Shown here: piece after piece, positions 52,219 through 60,485 of the stretch | Numbering within the stretch: position 1 is the first letter of the stretch | Layout: every line of letters starts with the position of its first letter | Source: Pseudomonadota bacterium | GTDB lineage: Bacteria > Pseudomonadota > Alphaproteobacteria > Rhizobiales > Xanthobacteraceae | NCBI GenBank assembly: GCA_023404675.1 | Contig: JAEYAW010000033.1 | Coordinates: 76,567-140,566 of the forward strand | Reading direction: 5' to 3' | DNA: 64,000 nucleotides | Notes under the pieces: model-generated | The model's database searches: none | What the model was told of the DNA's origin: nothing | The model's input: only the letters and a program-made list of their open reading frames with translations | Translations under genes and position numbers: made by a program

Positions 52219-53697
52219 TCAGGCGTAGTTGATGACGAGATGCTTGATGTCGGTCATCTCTTCCATGGCATAGACGGTGCCTTCGCGGCCGAGGCCGGAT
52301 TGCTTCCAGCCGCCGAACGGCATGTTGTCGAGCCGGTAGATCGGTACGTCGTTGACGATGAGACCGCCGACATCCCAGTCCTCGATGGCGGAGAAAGCCC
52401 GTGTCACGTCGCGGGTGAACAGGCCGCCCTGCAGGCCGTATTTGCTGTCGTTGGCGCGCGTCACCGCCTCCTCGAACGTGTCGAAGGGATTGAGCGTGAC
52501 GACGGGGCCGAAGATTTCCTCGTCCTCGACCTTCATCCCCGCGTGCGTGTTGGCGAGGACCGTCGGCTGCACCACCGCGCGCTCGCGCGTGCCGCCGGCA
52601 AGCACGTCGGCGCCCGCCGCCTCCGCCTCGCGGATCCAGCTCTCGATGCGGATCGCCGAGCCCTCGTCGATGACGGGACCGACATCGACGCCTTCTTCCA
52701 TCGGGTTGCCGACCTTGCAGGCCTTCACCCGCGCCAGCAGCTTGTCACGGAAGGCATCGTGTACGGAGCGCTCCACCAGAATGCGCTGCACGCCGATGCA
52801 ATACTGTCCGCCATAGACGACACCGCCGCGCACGCAGCGCGCCGCCGCATAGTCGAGATCGGCGTCGGCGCACACGATCACCGCGCCGTTGCCGCCGAGT
52901 TCGAGCGCGACCTTCTTGTGGCCGGCCATCGCCTTGATGTGCCAGCCGACCTTCGCCGAGCCGGTGAAGGTGACCATGGCGAAGCGGTCGTCCTTCACCA
53001 TCTTCTCCGCCAAGGGCACCGGGCAGTGGATGACCTGCAACGCATCCTCGGGCAGGCCTGCCTCGGCGAAAATCTCCGCCAGCAGCAGCGAGGTGAGCGG
53101 CGTTTGCGGGGCGGGCTTCAGCACCACCGAATTGCCGACCGCGATGGCTGGCGCGACCTTGTGGAGCACGAGGTTGAGCGGAAAGTTGAACGGCGCGATG
53201 GCGAGGATCGGTCCGATCGGAAAGCGCCGCGCGATACCGACGCGGCGGCGCAGGCGCGCCAGCGTGGCGGTGTCGGCCTTTGCAAGGTCGAGCGGCGCGC
53301 CGTCGGCGGTCGTGGTCTGGTATTCGTAGACGCCGGCATCCATGTCGAGCGGCACCTCGTGGCCGCCGAACCGCCGTGCTTCCGCGGCGGCGTTGGTGAG
53401 GTTGAACAGCGAACGTGCCAGTTCGCCGCGCGCGTCGTAGAGCGGTTTGCCGGCCTCGGCGGCGATGGTCTTCACCACCTCGTCGCCGCGCCGCTTCAGG
53501 ATCTCCGCGGCGCGAGCGAGGATATCGGCGCGCACGAAGCGGGGCATCCGGCGCATCACGTCGAAGCCGCGCCGGGCCGCGACGATGGCGCGCGCGACGG
53601 CGGCTTCGTCCGCAACCGGCATCTGGCCGATCGGCGAGCCATCGTAAGGCGAGCGAATGGTTTCAAACGTGGCGGAGCCGCCGTTCTGCGCAGTCAT
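52219..53697 (-). CDS. NAD(P)-dependent aldehyde dehydrogenase
   Basis: 492-residue aldehyde dehydrogenase. The NAD-binding and active-site stretch is VTFTGSAKVGWHIKAMAGHKKVALELGGNGAVIVC (catalytic Glu in ELGG near residue 265) and GGVVYGGQYCIGVQRILVERS, with the nucleophile Cys in GQYCIGVQR. IFGPVVTLNPFDTFEEAVTRANDSKYGLQGGLFT follows. It oxidises an aldehyde to the carboxylic acid. The gene lies 24 bases after LivF on the same strand and before the RidA-like gene, so it is in one operon. Combined with a RidA-like protein this suggests a semialdehyde step of an amino- or aromatic-acid pathway; this is inference from neighbours. Confidence 0.93.
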   Translation of the reverse strand: MTAQNGGSATFETIRSPYDGSPIGQMPVADEAAVARAIVAARRGFDVMRRMPRFVRADILARAAEILKRRGDEVVKTIAAEAGKPLYDARGELARSLFNLTNAAAEARRFGGHEVPLDMDAGVYEYQTTTADGAPLDLAKADTATLARLRRRVGIARRFPIGPILAIAPFNFPLNLVLHKVAPAIAVGNSVVLKPAPQTPLTSLLLAEIFAEAGLPEDALQVIHCPVPLAEKMVKDDRFAMVTFTGSAKVGWHIKAMAGHKKVALELGGNGAVIVCADADLDYAAARCVRGGVVYGGQYCIGVQRILVERSVHDAFRDKLLARVKACKVGNPMEEGVDVGPVIDEGSAIRIESWIREAEAAGADVLAGGTRERAVVQPTVLANTHAGMKVEDEEIFGPVVTLNPFDTFEEAVTRANDSKYGLQGGLFTRDVTRAFSAIEDWDVGGLIVNDVPIYRLDNMPFGGWKQSGLGREGTVYAMEEMTDIKHLVINYA

Positions 53698-53720
53698 TCC
53701 ATCATGTCCGTCGTTGAAGT

Positions 53721-54437
53721 TTACATTTCACCCAGATAGGCCGCTCGCACCGCGGGGTCTGCTGCGATCTCCAGGCTGGTCCCTGTCTTGGTCACGCGGC
53801 CGCGGTCGACGATGATGACCTGATCGGCGAGATCGAACGCCACCGCGATGTCCTGCTCTACGACCAGCAGGCCAAGGCCGCCGCTGGCCAGTTGCTTGAG
53901 CGCGGCGATCAGCACGTCCACCATCACCGGCGCGAGGCCGAGCGACAGTTCGTCAACCATCATGATTTTCGGACGCGCCATCACGCCCCGACCGATGGCA
54001 CACATCTGCTGTTCGCCGCCGGACATCGAGACCGCGTCCTGCCGACGCCGTTCGCGCAGCCGTGGAAACAGGGTGTAGACCGCCTCGAGATCCTGCGCGA
54101 TTTCGGCCTTGGACACCTGACGTGAGAACGCGCCCATCAGCAGATTGTCCTCGACGCTCATGCCCGCGAACAGGCGGCGTCCTTCCGGCACGTGGGCGAC
54201 GCCCGAGGCGACGAACCCGTCCGGTTGCAGGCCCTGCAAGGCCACGCCGTCGAGGTCGATGGTGCCGCTGGCGGGTTTTACAAGACCCGAGAGACTGCGC
54301 AGCAGCGTGGTCTTGCCCGCGCCGTTCGAGCCGATCACGGCGGTGATGCCGGGGATCGGCACCTCGAACGAGATGTCGCTCAGCACGCCGATATCGCCAT
54401 AGCCGGCGGAGAGATTTTTGATCGAGAGCGCGCTCAT
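53721..54437 (-). CDS. livF: Branched-chain amino-acid-type ABC transporter ATPase (LivF-like)
   Basis: 238-residue ABC ATPase. Walker A is GSNGAGKTTLLRSLSGL, the signature is MSGGEQQMCAIGRG and Walker B is PKIMMVDELSLGLAP, followed by VEQDIAVAFDLADQ. The H-loop is in the typical LivF form without a His switch (VVEQDIAVAF). With LivG, LivM, LivH and a binding protein this is a HAAT-family importer. I chose ATG 54437, overlapping the LivG stop by four bases (ATGA). Substrate may be an amino acid or an aromatic acid. Confidence 0.92.
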   Translation of the reverse strand: MSALSIKNLSAGYGDIGVLSDISFEVPIPGITAVIGSNGAGKTTLLRSLSGLVKPASGTIDLDGVALQGLQPDGFVASGVAHVPEGRRLFAGMSVEDNLLMGAFSRQVSKAEIAQDLEAVYTLFPRLRERRRQDAVSMSGGEQQMCAIGRGVMARPKIMMVDELSLGLAPVMVDVLIAALKQLASGGLGLLVVEQDIAVAFDLADQVIIVDRGRVTKTGTSLEIAADPAVRAAYLGEM

Positions 54438-55183
54438 GACTGCGCCTCCAGCATCGCCGCGCCGCGCGTTCCGAGATAGGCCTGAATGACGGCGGGATCG
54501 CGCGCGACCTGCTCCGTCGGCCCGTCCGCGAGCAGCGCGCCCTGATGCAGCACCACCAGGCGCTTGCACAGGCCACGCACCACCTTCATCAGATGCTCGA
54601 TGATGACGATGGTCACGCCCTCGGCGGCGATGGAGCGGATCATGGTGAGCACGCCGTCGATCTCGGCGGAGTTGAGGCCGGCATTGACCTCGTCGAGGAA
54701 CAGCAGCTTCGGCTTCGCGGCCAGCGCCTTGGCGAGTTCGAGCCGCTTGCGCTGGGCCAGCGTGATGTGGGGCGGCAGCCTGTCGGCGAGGTCGCCGATG
54801 CCGAGCCGCTCCAGCGCCGCATCCGCCGCACGGCGCGCATCGATCATGTCCGACGCCCCGCCCGCGAACAGCGCCACCGAGGCGACGTTATCGCGGACCG
54901 TGAGCTGCATGAACGGCTGCACCACCTGAAACGTGCGGACAAGGCCGAGTCGTGCCAGATGATAAGGGGCGCGGCCGGTGATGTCGTGGCCGTCGAAGGC
55001 GACGCGGCCGGCGCTCGGCTTCAGATGGCCGGTGACAAGATTGACCAGCGTGGTCTTGCCCGCGCCGTTCGATCCGATCAGCCCGACGATCTCGCCGGGC
55101 TGCAGCGAGAACGAGACGTTGTCGACCGCCGTCAGGCCGCCGAAGCGGCGGGTGACGCCGTTCAGTTCCAGCAGCGTGCTCAT
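54434..55183 (-). CDS. livG: Branched-chain amino-acid-type ABC transporter ATPase (LivG-like)
   Basis: 249-residue ABC ATPase. Walker A is GSNGAGKTTLVNLVTGHL, the signature is the LivG form PPHITLAQRKRLELAKALA (no LSGGQ), Walker B is KLLFLDEVNAGL and the C-terminal LivG extension is present (IIEHLMKVVRGLCKRLVVLHQGALLADGPTEQVARDPAVIQAYLG). ATG 55183 overlaps the LivM stop by four bases. It energises uptake with LivF. Confidence 0.93.
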   Translation of the reverse strand: MSTLLELNGVTRRFGGLTAVDNVSFSLQPGEIVGLIGSNGAGKTTLVNLVTGHLKPSAGRVAFDGHDITGRAPYHLARLGLVRTFQVVQPFMQLTVRDNVASVALFAGGASDMIDARRAADAALERLGIGDLADRLPPHITLAQRKRLELAKALAAKPKLLFLDEVNAGLNSAEIDGVLTMIRSIAAEGVTIVIIEHLMKVVRGLCKRLVVLHQGALLADGPTEQVARDPAVIQAYLGTRGAAMLEAQS

Positions 55184-56139
55184 GACGTCTTCCCCTTTCG
55201 CAGAGTGGGCAGCACGCCGCCCGGCATGAAGAGGATCAGGATCGTCACGAGAATGCCGAGTGCGCCGGTGCCGAAAGTCAGCAGGTTGCGCCACATCAGT
55301 TCCTCGAACACGAGGTAGACGACGGCGCCGACCACCGGCCCGAAGATCGTTCCGACGCCGCCGATCAGCGTGGCGATGATCGGGCGCACCGACCACATCA
55401 CGTCGTAGACGTCGGAGGGGTCGATATAGCCGATCCATCCCGCATAGGCCGCGCCTGCCACGCCGCAGATCGTCGACGAGATGGTGAACACCAGCGTCTT
55501 GAGGCGCGGTGCGTCGATGCCTGCGCTCAGGGCTGCCGTCTCGTTCATGCGGATGCAGGACAGGCCGAAGCCGAGCCAGCCGCGCGCGATCACCAGCGAC
55601 AGCGCGACGGAGAACGCGGCCAGCATCACCATGATCTCGAACGAGATGCGCGCCACCGCGAGCGGATCGCCGCCCGCGCCTGGCAGATTCAGGCCCATGC
55701 CGCCGCCGGTGACGTCGGCCCAGCCGGTCGTCACCTCGCGCAGGATGTACATCAGCATCAGGCTCGCCACGGCGAAGTAATGGCCCTTGAGCCGCAGGAT
55801 CAGGAAGCCGAACGGACCGGCCAGCAGCGCCGAGCACAACGCGGCGACGGCGTAGCCGACCAGCGCGGGCCAGCCGAACTGCTGCATCACGGCCGATGCG
55901 TAGGCTCCGAGGCCGAAGAATGCCGCCGTCGCGAACGAGGGATAGCCGGTGAAGCCGCCGACCTGATTCCAGGCCGCCGACAACGTGATCAGCAATGCCA
56001 GCGAGGTCGCCAGCCGCAGCAGATAGGTCTGGTTGGCGAGAGCCAGCGGCAGGGAATAGGCAACGACTGCGCCGATCAGCAGAATGAGGGCAGGCAGGAG
56101 CCAGCGGGACATTGGCCCGCGCGTTTGAGCGGATTGCAT
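55180..56139 (-). CDS. livM: Branched-chain amino-acid-type ABC permease (LivM-like)
   Basis: 319-residue polytopic permease. Hydrophobic helices begin WLLPALILLIGAVVAYSLPLALA, with the LivM loop LSAAWNQVGGFTGYPSFATAAFFGLGAYASAV, SCIRMNETAALSAGIDAPRLKTLVFTISSTICGVAGAAYAGWIGYI (EAA-type ATPase contact) and IIATLIGGVGTIFGPVVGAVVYLVFEELMWRNLL. ATG 56139 shares its first base with the LivH stop (1-base overlap). Forms a permease dimer with LivH. Confidence 0.92.
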   Translation of the reverse strand: MQSAQTRGPMSRWLLPALILLIGAVVAYSLPLALANQTYLLRLATSLALLITLSAAWNQVGGFTGYPSFATAAFFGLGAYASAVMQQFGWPALVGYAVAALCSALLAGPFGFLILRLKGHYFAVASLMLMYILREVTTGWADVTGGGMGLNLPGAGGDPLAVARISFEIMVMLAAFSVALSLVIARGWLGFGLSCIRMNETAALSAGIDAPRLKTLVFTISSTICGVAGAAYAGWIGYIDPSDVYDVMWSVRPIIATLIGGVGTIFGPVVGAVVYLVFEELMWRNLLTFGTGALGILVTILILFMPGGVLPTLRKGKTS

Positions 56140-57011
56140 CAGTCGTACCCCGCCCGTCCGAGAAGTCCTTGCGGACGCCACACCAGCATCACGATCAGCA
56201 GGGCGGATGCGACGGTCACGCCGTATTCCGCGCCGATCAGCATCGCGCCGAGGCTTTCGACAACGCCCAGCACAAGGCCGCCGACGATGGCGCCAACCAC
56301 GCTGCCGAGACCGCCGAGCACGCAGGCGACGAAGGCGACGCCGATATAGCTGCCGCTGTTCAGCGGCGAGATCGGAAACACCGCGCCGATCAGGCACCCG
56401 GCGATCCCCGCGAGTGCGAGGCCAAGGCCGAACGTCAGGGCGTAGATGTGCTCGACCTTCACGCCCATCAGGCGCGCTGTCTCGATATCCATGCGCACCG
56501 CGACCACAGCGCGGCCAAGCCGCGATCGCGTCAGATACACATGCACCGCGTAGGTCGCGATGATGCCGAGCAGCGCCGCGATCAGGCGATCGGCCGAGAC
56601 GGCGACCGAGCCGAACATCAGCGGCGGCAGTCCGGTGACGGAGCCGATCTTGCGATAATCGGCGGTGAAGGCAGCGATCATGGTGTTGTTGAGGATGAGA
56701 TCCAGCGCGAAGGTGAGCACCAGCGTGATGAGCACGGGCGCGGCAATCACGCGCTGGATCAGGAAACGCTGGATTGCCCAGCCGCCCAGTCCCATGGCCG
56801 GTCCGACGATCAGCGTCGCGGCAAACGGGTTGAGACCCATCTGCCAGCCGAAGAACGCCGCATAGGCGCCGAGCACGACAGCCGAACCGTGCAGCATGTT
56901 GACGATGTTCAGCACGCCCCAGACGAGGGAAAATCCGGCTGCGATCGCAGCGTAGAGGCCACCGAGCAGAAGCCCGTTGACCACCACCTGCGCAAGCGTT
57001 GCGGCATTCAT
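56139..57011 (-). CDS. livH: Branched-chain amino-acid-type ABC permease (LivH-like)
   Basis: 290-residue polytopic permease. LivH signatures: VVNGLLLGGLYAAIAAGFSLVWGVLNIVNMLHGSAVVLGAYAAFFGWQM at the N terminus, RMDIETARLMGVKVEHIYALTFGLGLALAGIAGCLIGAVFPISP with the ATPase-contact loop, and CVLGGLGSVVGAIVGGLVLGVVESLGAMLIGAEYG. It follows the binding-protein gene by 10 bases. Together with LivM it forms the membrane channel of a HAAT-family transporter. Confidence 0.92.
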   Translation of the reverse strand: MNAATLAQVVVNGLLLGGLYAAIAAGFSLVWGVLNIVNMLHGSAVVLGAYAAFFGWQMGLNPFAATLIVGPAMGLGGWAIQRFLIQRVIAAPVLITLVLTFALDLILNNTMIAAFTADYRKIGSVTGLPPLMFGSVAVSADRLIAALLGIIATYAVHVYLTRSRLGRAVVAVRMDIETARLMGVKVEHIYALTFGLGLALAGIAGCLIGAVFPISPLNSGSYIGVAFVACVLGGLGSVVGAIVGGLVLGVVESLGAMLIGAEYGVTVASALLIVMLVWRPQGLLGRAGYD

Positions 57012-57021
57012 CGGATCAGGC

Positions 57022-58239
57022 TCAGACGATGCCGCCGAGCTTCAGGTCGCCCTGCTTCACCTCGTCCGGCAGCAGCACGACGGTCTTGCCGCCCTGGATC
57101 TGGAACACCGGCGGGGTCAGGCTGTCGATCTGGCCAGAGGGGCCGAAATGCACCGGACCCCAGAAGGTCTTCACGTTCATCGCGGCGAGTGCGTCGCGCA
57201 CGGCCGGGCCGTCGATGGTGTTGGCCTTGGCGATGGCAAGCTGAAGGATCGCGCCGACGGCGGAAGCCGAGGCTTCGGCATAGTCCGGAACGTCGCCGTT
57301 ATACGCGGCCTTGAAGGTTTCGACGTATTTCTGCGTCGAGCCGAACATGTCCTCGCCCTCGTAGCGCACGGAGGGATGCCACCAGGATGCGCTCGACACG
57401 TTCTCGGCGGCGTCGTTGAGCGCCTTGATGTATTCCTCGTAGGCCGGGCCGGCGATCATGGTGAGAACGGTCGGCTTGATGCCGAGGTCGCGCATCTGGG
57501 TGCGGACCAGGATCAGGTCGTTGATATAGCCGCCGACGAACACCCAGTCGGGCGCCGCCGATCGCAGTTGCGTCAGGGGCGCGGCGAAGTCGAGCGCGCC
57601 GATCGCGAATTTCTCGTCGAACACGAGATCGAGGTTGTGGCGCTTGACGCCGCCGCGCAGCGCGGTCGCCAGCGACAGCGGCAGCAGGTCGTTGCGCGAG
57701 AGGATCGCGACCTTCTTCACCGCCGGGGCCTTGGCGACCACGAGGTCGGCCAGCGGATCGGTGAGCGTTTCGTTCGGCGTGAAGGTGCCGAACAGGTATT
57801 TGAAGCCCTGATCGTACACTTCGCGCGAGGAGGCGGTGGCCGCCAGCATCGGGATCTTGTAGCGCTCGGCGATCGCGCTGCCGGCTTTCGCAGCGCCGGA
57901 GCCGAACGGCGAGAACAGGAAGTGGACCTTCTCCTGATTGACCAGGAATTCGCAGGCCTGCACGCCCTTCGGCGTCGCCGACTGATAGTCGGAATAGATG
58001 ATGCGCACCGGTCGCTTCTTGCCGCCGACCTCGATGCCGCCACGCTTCATCACTTCGGCAGCCCACAGATCATAGCCACGCTTCTGCTTGCGGCCTTCGG
58101 GCGCGAGCGCGCCGGTCAGCGGCAGCGGTGCGCCGACGCGGATTTCCTCTGCGTCCTGTGCGTTCGCAAGGCCCGACAACGCGACTGTGGCCACCGATCC
58201 AGCAAGAAATGACCGTCGATCCATGTACGGTTTATCCAT
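57022..58239 (-). CDS. livK: HAAT-family ABC transporter substrate-binding protein (LivK-like)
   Basis: 405-residue periplasmic binding protein. The N terminus MDKPYMDRRSFLAGSVATVALSGLANAQD is a twin-arginine-type signal (RRSFLAG), with the mature chain starting near residue 28. Peripla_BP_6 features: IRVGAPLPLTGALAPEGRKQKRGYDLWAAEVMKRGGI, VHFLFSPFGSGAAKAGSAIAERYKIPMLAATASS and AILQLAIAKANTIDGPAVRDALAAMN. I chose ATG 58239, preceded by GGAGAG. It is the first gene of the operon. The ligand may be an amino acid or aromatic acid; the binding loop does not reveal it. Confidence 0.92.
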   Translation of the reverse strand: MDKPYMDRRSFLAGSVATVALSGLANAQDAEEIRVGAPLPLTGALAPEGRKQKRGYDLWAAEVMKRGGIEVGGKKRPVRIIYSDYQSATPKGVQACEFLVNQEKVHFLFSPFGSGAAKAGSAIAERYKIPMLAATASSREVYDQGFKYLFGTFTPNETLTDPLADLVVAKAPAVKKVAILSRNDLLPLSLATALRGGVKRHNLDLVFDEKFAIGALDFAAPLTQLRSAAPDWVFVGGYINDLILVRTQMRDLGIKPTVLTMIAGPAYEEYIKALNDAAENVSSASWWHPSVRYEGEDMFGSTQKYVETFKAAYNGDVPDYAEASASAVGAILQLAIAKANTIDGPAVRDALAAMNVKTFWGPVHFGPSGQIDSLTPPVFQIQGGKTVVLLPDEVKQGDLKLGGIV

Positions 58240-58808
58240 GTGATGCTCTCCTCTCATCGCCGCCCCCGATGCGGCCACCCGCGAAAACGAATGAGGAAGT
58301 GTGACAGGAGAGGGCACGTCGCCAAAGTCGAATTGCGGCCATGAGGTGTTGCCGAAATGCGAACGGGGAAAAGCGCGGGAGCTGTCGTTGCCGGAAGTTT
58401 GTGCAGGATGCCCGGAGGCGCATCAGACGACGGGGTGAAACGCGCAAAGTCGATGCGGAGTCTGGTCAACGGCCTTGCGTCGGGCCGCTCAAAAGAATCT
58501 CGCATCGCGAGGAGACGAAGCAGCAGGCATGTGCGGTCCCGTCATCCCGGTGGGCTGCTCCAGGTAAGCCAGTGTGGCCGGGCATCCGGGGCGGTTTTGC
58601 GAGCACGCCGCGGAATGCTGGCCAGTCCCGCGGATTGAAGCGTTTGCAGGGCCGCCGGTCGCGGGTCCGACCTGATGCAGATCTGCCGGGTTTTGGCGGC
58701 CGGGCCGGGTCGTTCTCCGTTCCGTTGGGTCCAGCCCCGGATCGTCCCCAGTCGCCTCAGGATAAGCCCTTGCAAAATCACCCGTCCGAGGTCATGAGAG
58801 GGGCCCGC
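58240..58808. other. 569-base gap before tRNA-Ser
   Basis: No supported gene is seen. This stretch lies upstream of the liv operon on the minus strand and must contain its promoter. I see no clear consensus site. Confidence 0.5.
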
Positions 58809-58898
58809 GGAGAGGTGGCCGAGTGGTTGAAGGCGCACGCCTGGAAAGTGTGTATACGGGAAACCGTATCGCGGGTTCGAATCCCGCTCTCTCCGCCA
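58809..58898 (+). tRNA. tRNA-Ser (anticodon GGA)
   Basis: 90-base cloverleaf with a long variable arm. The acceptor stem GGAGAGG pairs with TCTCTCC (one G-T), the anticodon loop is CTGGAAA (anticodon GGA, reading UCC and UCU), the variable arm is TACGGGAAACCGTA, the T arm is GCGGGTTCGAATCCCGC, and the gene ends in an encoded CCA. Class II tRNA length supports serine. Confidence 0.95.
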
Positions 58899-59063
58899 TT
58901 TGCGCGATTTTGCACGCCAGCCCGCTCCTTTGAGCGATGTCGCGCGGTGGGCATTCCCGCGGTCCCTGGCGCTTGCGCGGGACACCGACAATTCAGGGCA
59001 ACCTCAGAACCATCGCCGGTCCAAGTGGGCGCGGAGGGAAAAAGATTCTGACCGAGATTCCGT

Positions 59064-59324
59064 CTAAGGCCGAGAATCGATCACAGCCCGGGCGATCGTG
59101 GAGTTTGACAGCAGTGGCTCCGCGTTTGGTTGTCTCGTGCATCGCACGCCATGAGGCGGCAGCTCCTCGATAATCCGTCTCACGGATTGCGAACATCCTC
59201 CGCACCTGACGGTGCACCCCAGGCAGTTGTAGACCTGCGCAGGCGAAAGCAGTTCGTCGCCGGTCGCGACGACGGCGTCCCGGATGTCGTGATCACTGAT
59301 GATGTTGCAGGAACAGACGATCAT
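59064..59324 (-). CDS. BFD-like (2Fe-2S)-binding protein
   Basis: 86-residue small protein starting MIVCSCNIISDHDIRDAVVA, with the BFD-type cysteine pattern CSC...CLGCTVRCGGCSQS: two N-terminal cysteines (C-x-C) and a later C-x2-C-x3-C-x2-C cluster that holds a [2Fe-2S] centre. Bacterioferritin-associated ferredoxins and related small Fe-S proteins share it. ATG 59324 overlaps the YqeB-like stop by four bases (ATGA), so the genes are coupled. Located beside fixR-nifA, an iron-mobilisation role in nitrogenase assembly is inference. Confidence 0.83.
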   Translation of the reverse strand: MIVCSCNIISDHDIRDAVVATGDELLSPAQVYNCLGCTVRCGGCSQSVRRIIEELPPHGVRCTRQPNAEPLLSNSTIARAVIDSRP

Positions 59325-60157
59325 GCCGGGTTCCGCTGGGTGGTGCGCCGCGCGGCATGGAGCCGGACGGCGGCCGCCGTCGCGCTGGCGATGGCGCGCC
59401 CGCGGTCGTCCGTTCCAGTCCATTGGGCGTCTCGCCCGCGCGGATCGACCTCCAGCAGCTTGACGCCAGCCGGAACTTCGCTGCCGTCGCGGACGATGCC
59501 GCGCAGGATGCCGTCGCGCGGCGCGAGCACGGGAATGCCGGAGAGATGGCCGAGCACGAGATCCCGGTAGACGCGGGTGCCGATCTCGATCGGCGTGTGC
59601 CAGCGTCCAGAGAATTGCGAGTAGACGAAGCGTTCCGCGCCGACCTCGCCGAGCGAACTCGCGACGCCGTCGGCCGCATCCGTCCAGCGCGTGTCGCTGA
59701 CGAGTCCGATCTTGCCGGGCCGGGTCTCCACCGCGACGTCGCAGTTGAAGTTCGACGAGAAGCCGGGGCCAAGCCCGATGGTCAGCCGGGCTAGCCGACG
59801 GAGGTCAGGCGTGATCCGGCGCTTCTGAAGACGCGCATCGATCAGGAGGTCGATGTGACGGACCGGCAGCAGATCGAGCAGGCCAAGCCAAGTCACGAGA
59901 ATCTGCGGTGGCCGTCCCAACGCCTGATAGACCTGCACGCCGTCGTCCACGCGCTCCGCCACGAACTCCTCGAGCTGCGCGGTGTCGGTGTAGAGCGCGT
60001 CGTGAAAGGCCATCTTGCGCCGGATCACCGGTGGGTCCGGATCGTGCGACAGCACCACACAATATCCTGCGCGTACGAGCTGGATGCCGATCGCCGAGGC
60101 GATCTCATTGGTGCCGAGGATAACAGCAAAGAGTCGTTGGTCGTTCGGCTGGGACAT
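59321..60157 (-). CDS. YqeB/EF2563-like molybdenum-hydroxylase accessory family protein
   Basis: 278-residue protein resembling the EF2563/YqeB family (selenium-dependent molybdenum hydroxylase system). Conserved blocks: ILGTNEIASAIGIQLVRAGYCVVLSHDPDPPVIRRKMAFHDALY at the N terminus (Rossmann, then RRKMAFHDALY), LLIDARLQKRRITPDLRRLARLTIGLGPGFSSNFNCDVAVETRPG in the middle and GILRGIVRDGSEVPAGVKLLEVDPRG near the C terminus. Function is not clearly known. It heads a two-gene minus-strand unit divergent from fixR. In a nif neighbourhood, a role in molybdenum or cofactor handling is a reasonable guess. I chose ATG 60157; further upstream residues lack similarity. Confidence 0.8.
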   Translation of the reverse strand: MSQPNDQRLFAVILGTNEIASAIGIQLVRAGYCVVLSHDPDPPVIRRKMAFHDALYTDTAQLEEFVAERVDDGVQVYQALGRPPQILVTWLGLLDLLPVRHIDLLIDARLQKRRITPDLRRLARLTIGLGPGFSSNFNCDVAVETRPGKIGLVSDTRWTDAADGVASSLGEVGAERFVYSQFSGRWHTPIEIGTRVYRDLVLGHLSGIPVLAPRDGILRGIVRDGSEVPAGVKLLEVDPRGRDAQWTGTDDRGRAIASATAAAVRLHAARRTTQRNPA

Positions 60158-60182
60158 TTGAAACCACAGTTGCAAAGACGGT

Positions 60183-60198
60183 TGCAAAGAACGTGCAG
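60183..60198 (-). promoter_or_regulatory. Candidate sigma-54 promoter for the YqeB-like/BFD-like pair
   Basis: On the minus strand CTGCACGTTCTTTGCA matches the sigma-54 consensus TGGCACG-N4-TTGCA except at -24, where GG is TG. It lies about 26 bases upstream of the YqeB-like start. A divergent sigma-54 promoter sharing the UAS at 60362 is plausible but the weak -24 leaves doubt. Confidence 0.4.
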
Positions 60199-60361
60199 CA
60201 AGGGCGAGCCGGCCCCGGAACTGGAAGAGCAAGAGCCGGGCCATTTGGAACGATTGAAAAAGAGCTCTCAACTGCTGGGCAGCATTCACGAAGCCGTCAC
60301 GCGCAGGGACAGGCTCATTTGGTTTGAAAGCACACGCGCGTGTGTTGCAAACCTTCCATCG

Positions 60362-60377
60362 TGTCGAAAAGCCGACA
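60362..60377. promoter_or_regulatory. NifA-type UAS (TGT-N10-ACA) upstream of fixR
   Basis: TGTCGAAAAGCCGACA, an exact TGT-N10-ACA. Its centre lies about 66 bases upstream of the start site predicted from the -24/-12 element. In B. japonicum fixR the upstream activator region at this distance is bound by RegR, so this may be a NifA site, a RegR site or both. Confidence 0.6.
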
Positions 60378-60409
60378 TTGCGCAGGGAAAACCGCAATGA
60401 TCGGGGGCG

Positions 60410-60425
60410 TGGCCCAAATCCTGCA
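60410..60425 (+). promoter_or_regulatory. Sigma-54 -24/-12 promoter of fixR-nifA
   Basis: TGGCCCAAATCCTGCA has the invariant GG-N10-GC spacing and a good match to the sigma-54 consensus. It lies 61 bases before the fixR start codon. fixR-nifA in Bradyrhizobium is autoregulated from such a promoter. Confidence 0.7.
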
Positions 60426-60485
60426 AACCAAATCCTGCAAAGTTGTCATGTCGTCATTGTCGGTCGGGCGTGGTGAGGAGCTGAC

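Noticed and set aside
58341..59051. 236-codon plus-strand frame across tRNA-Ser
   Set aside because: It reads through the tRNA gene and has no family features.
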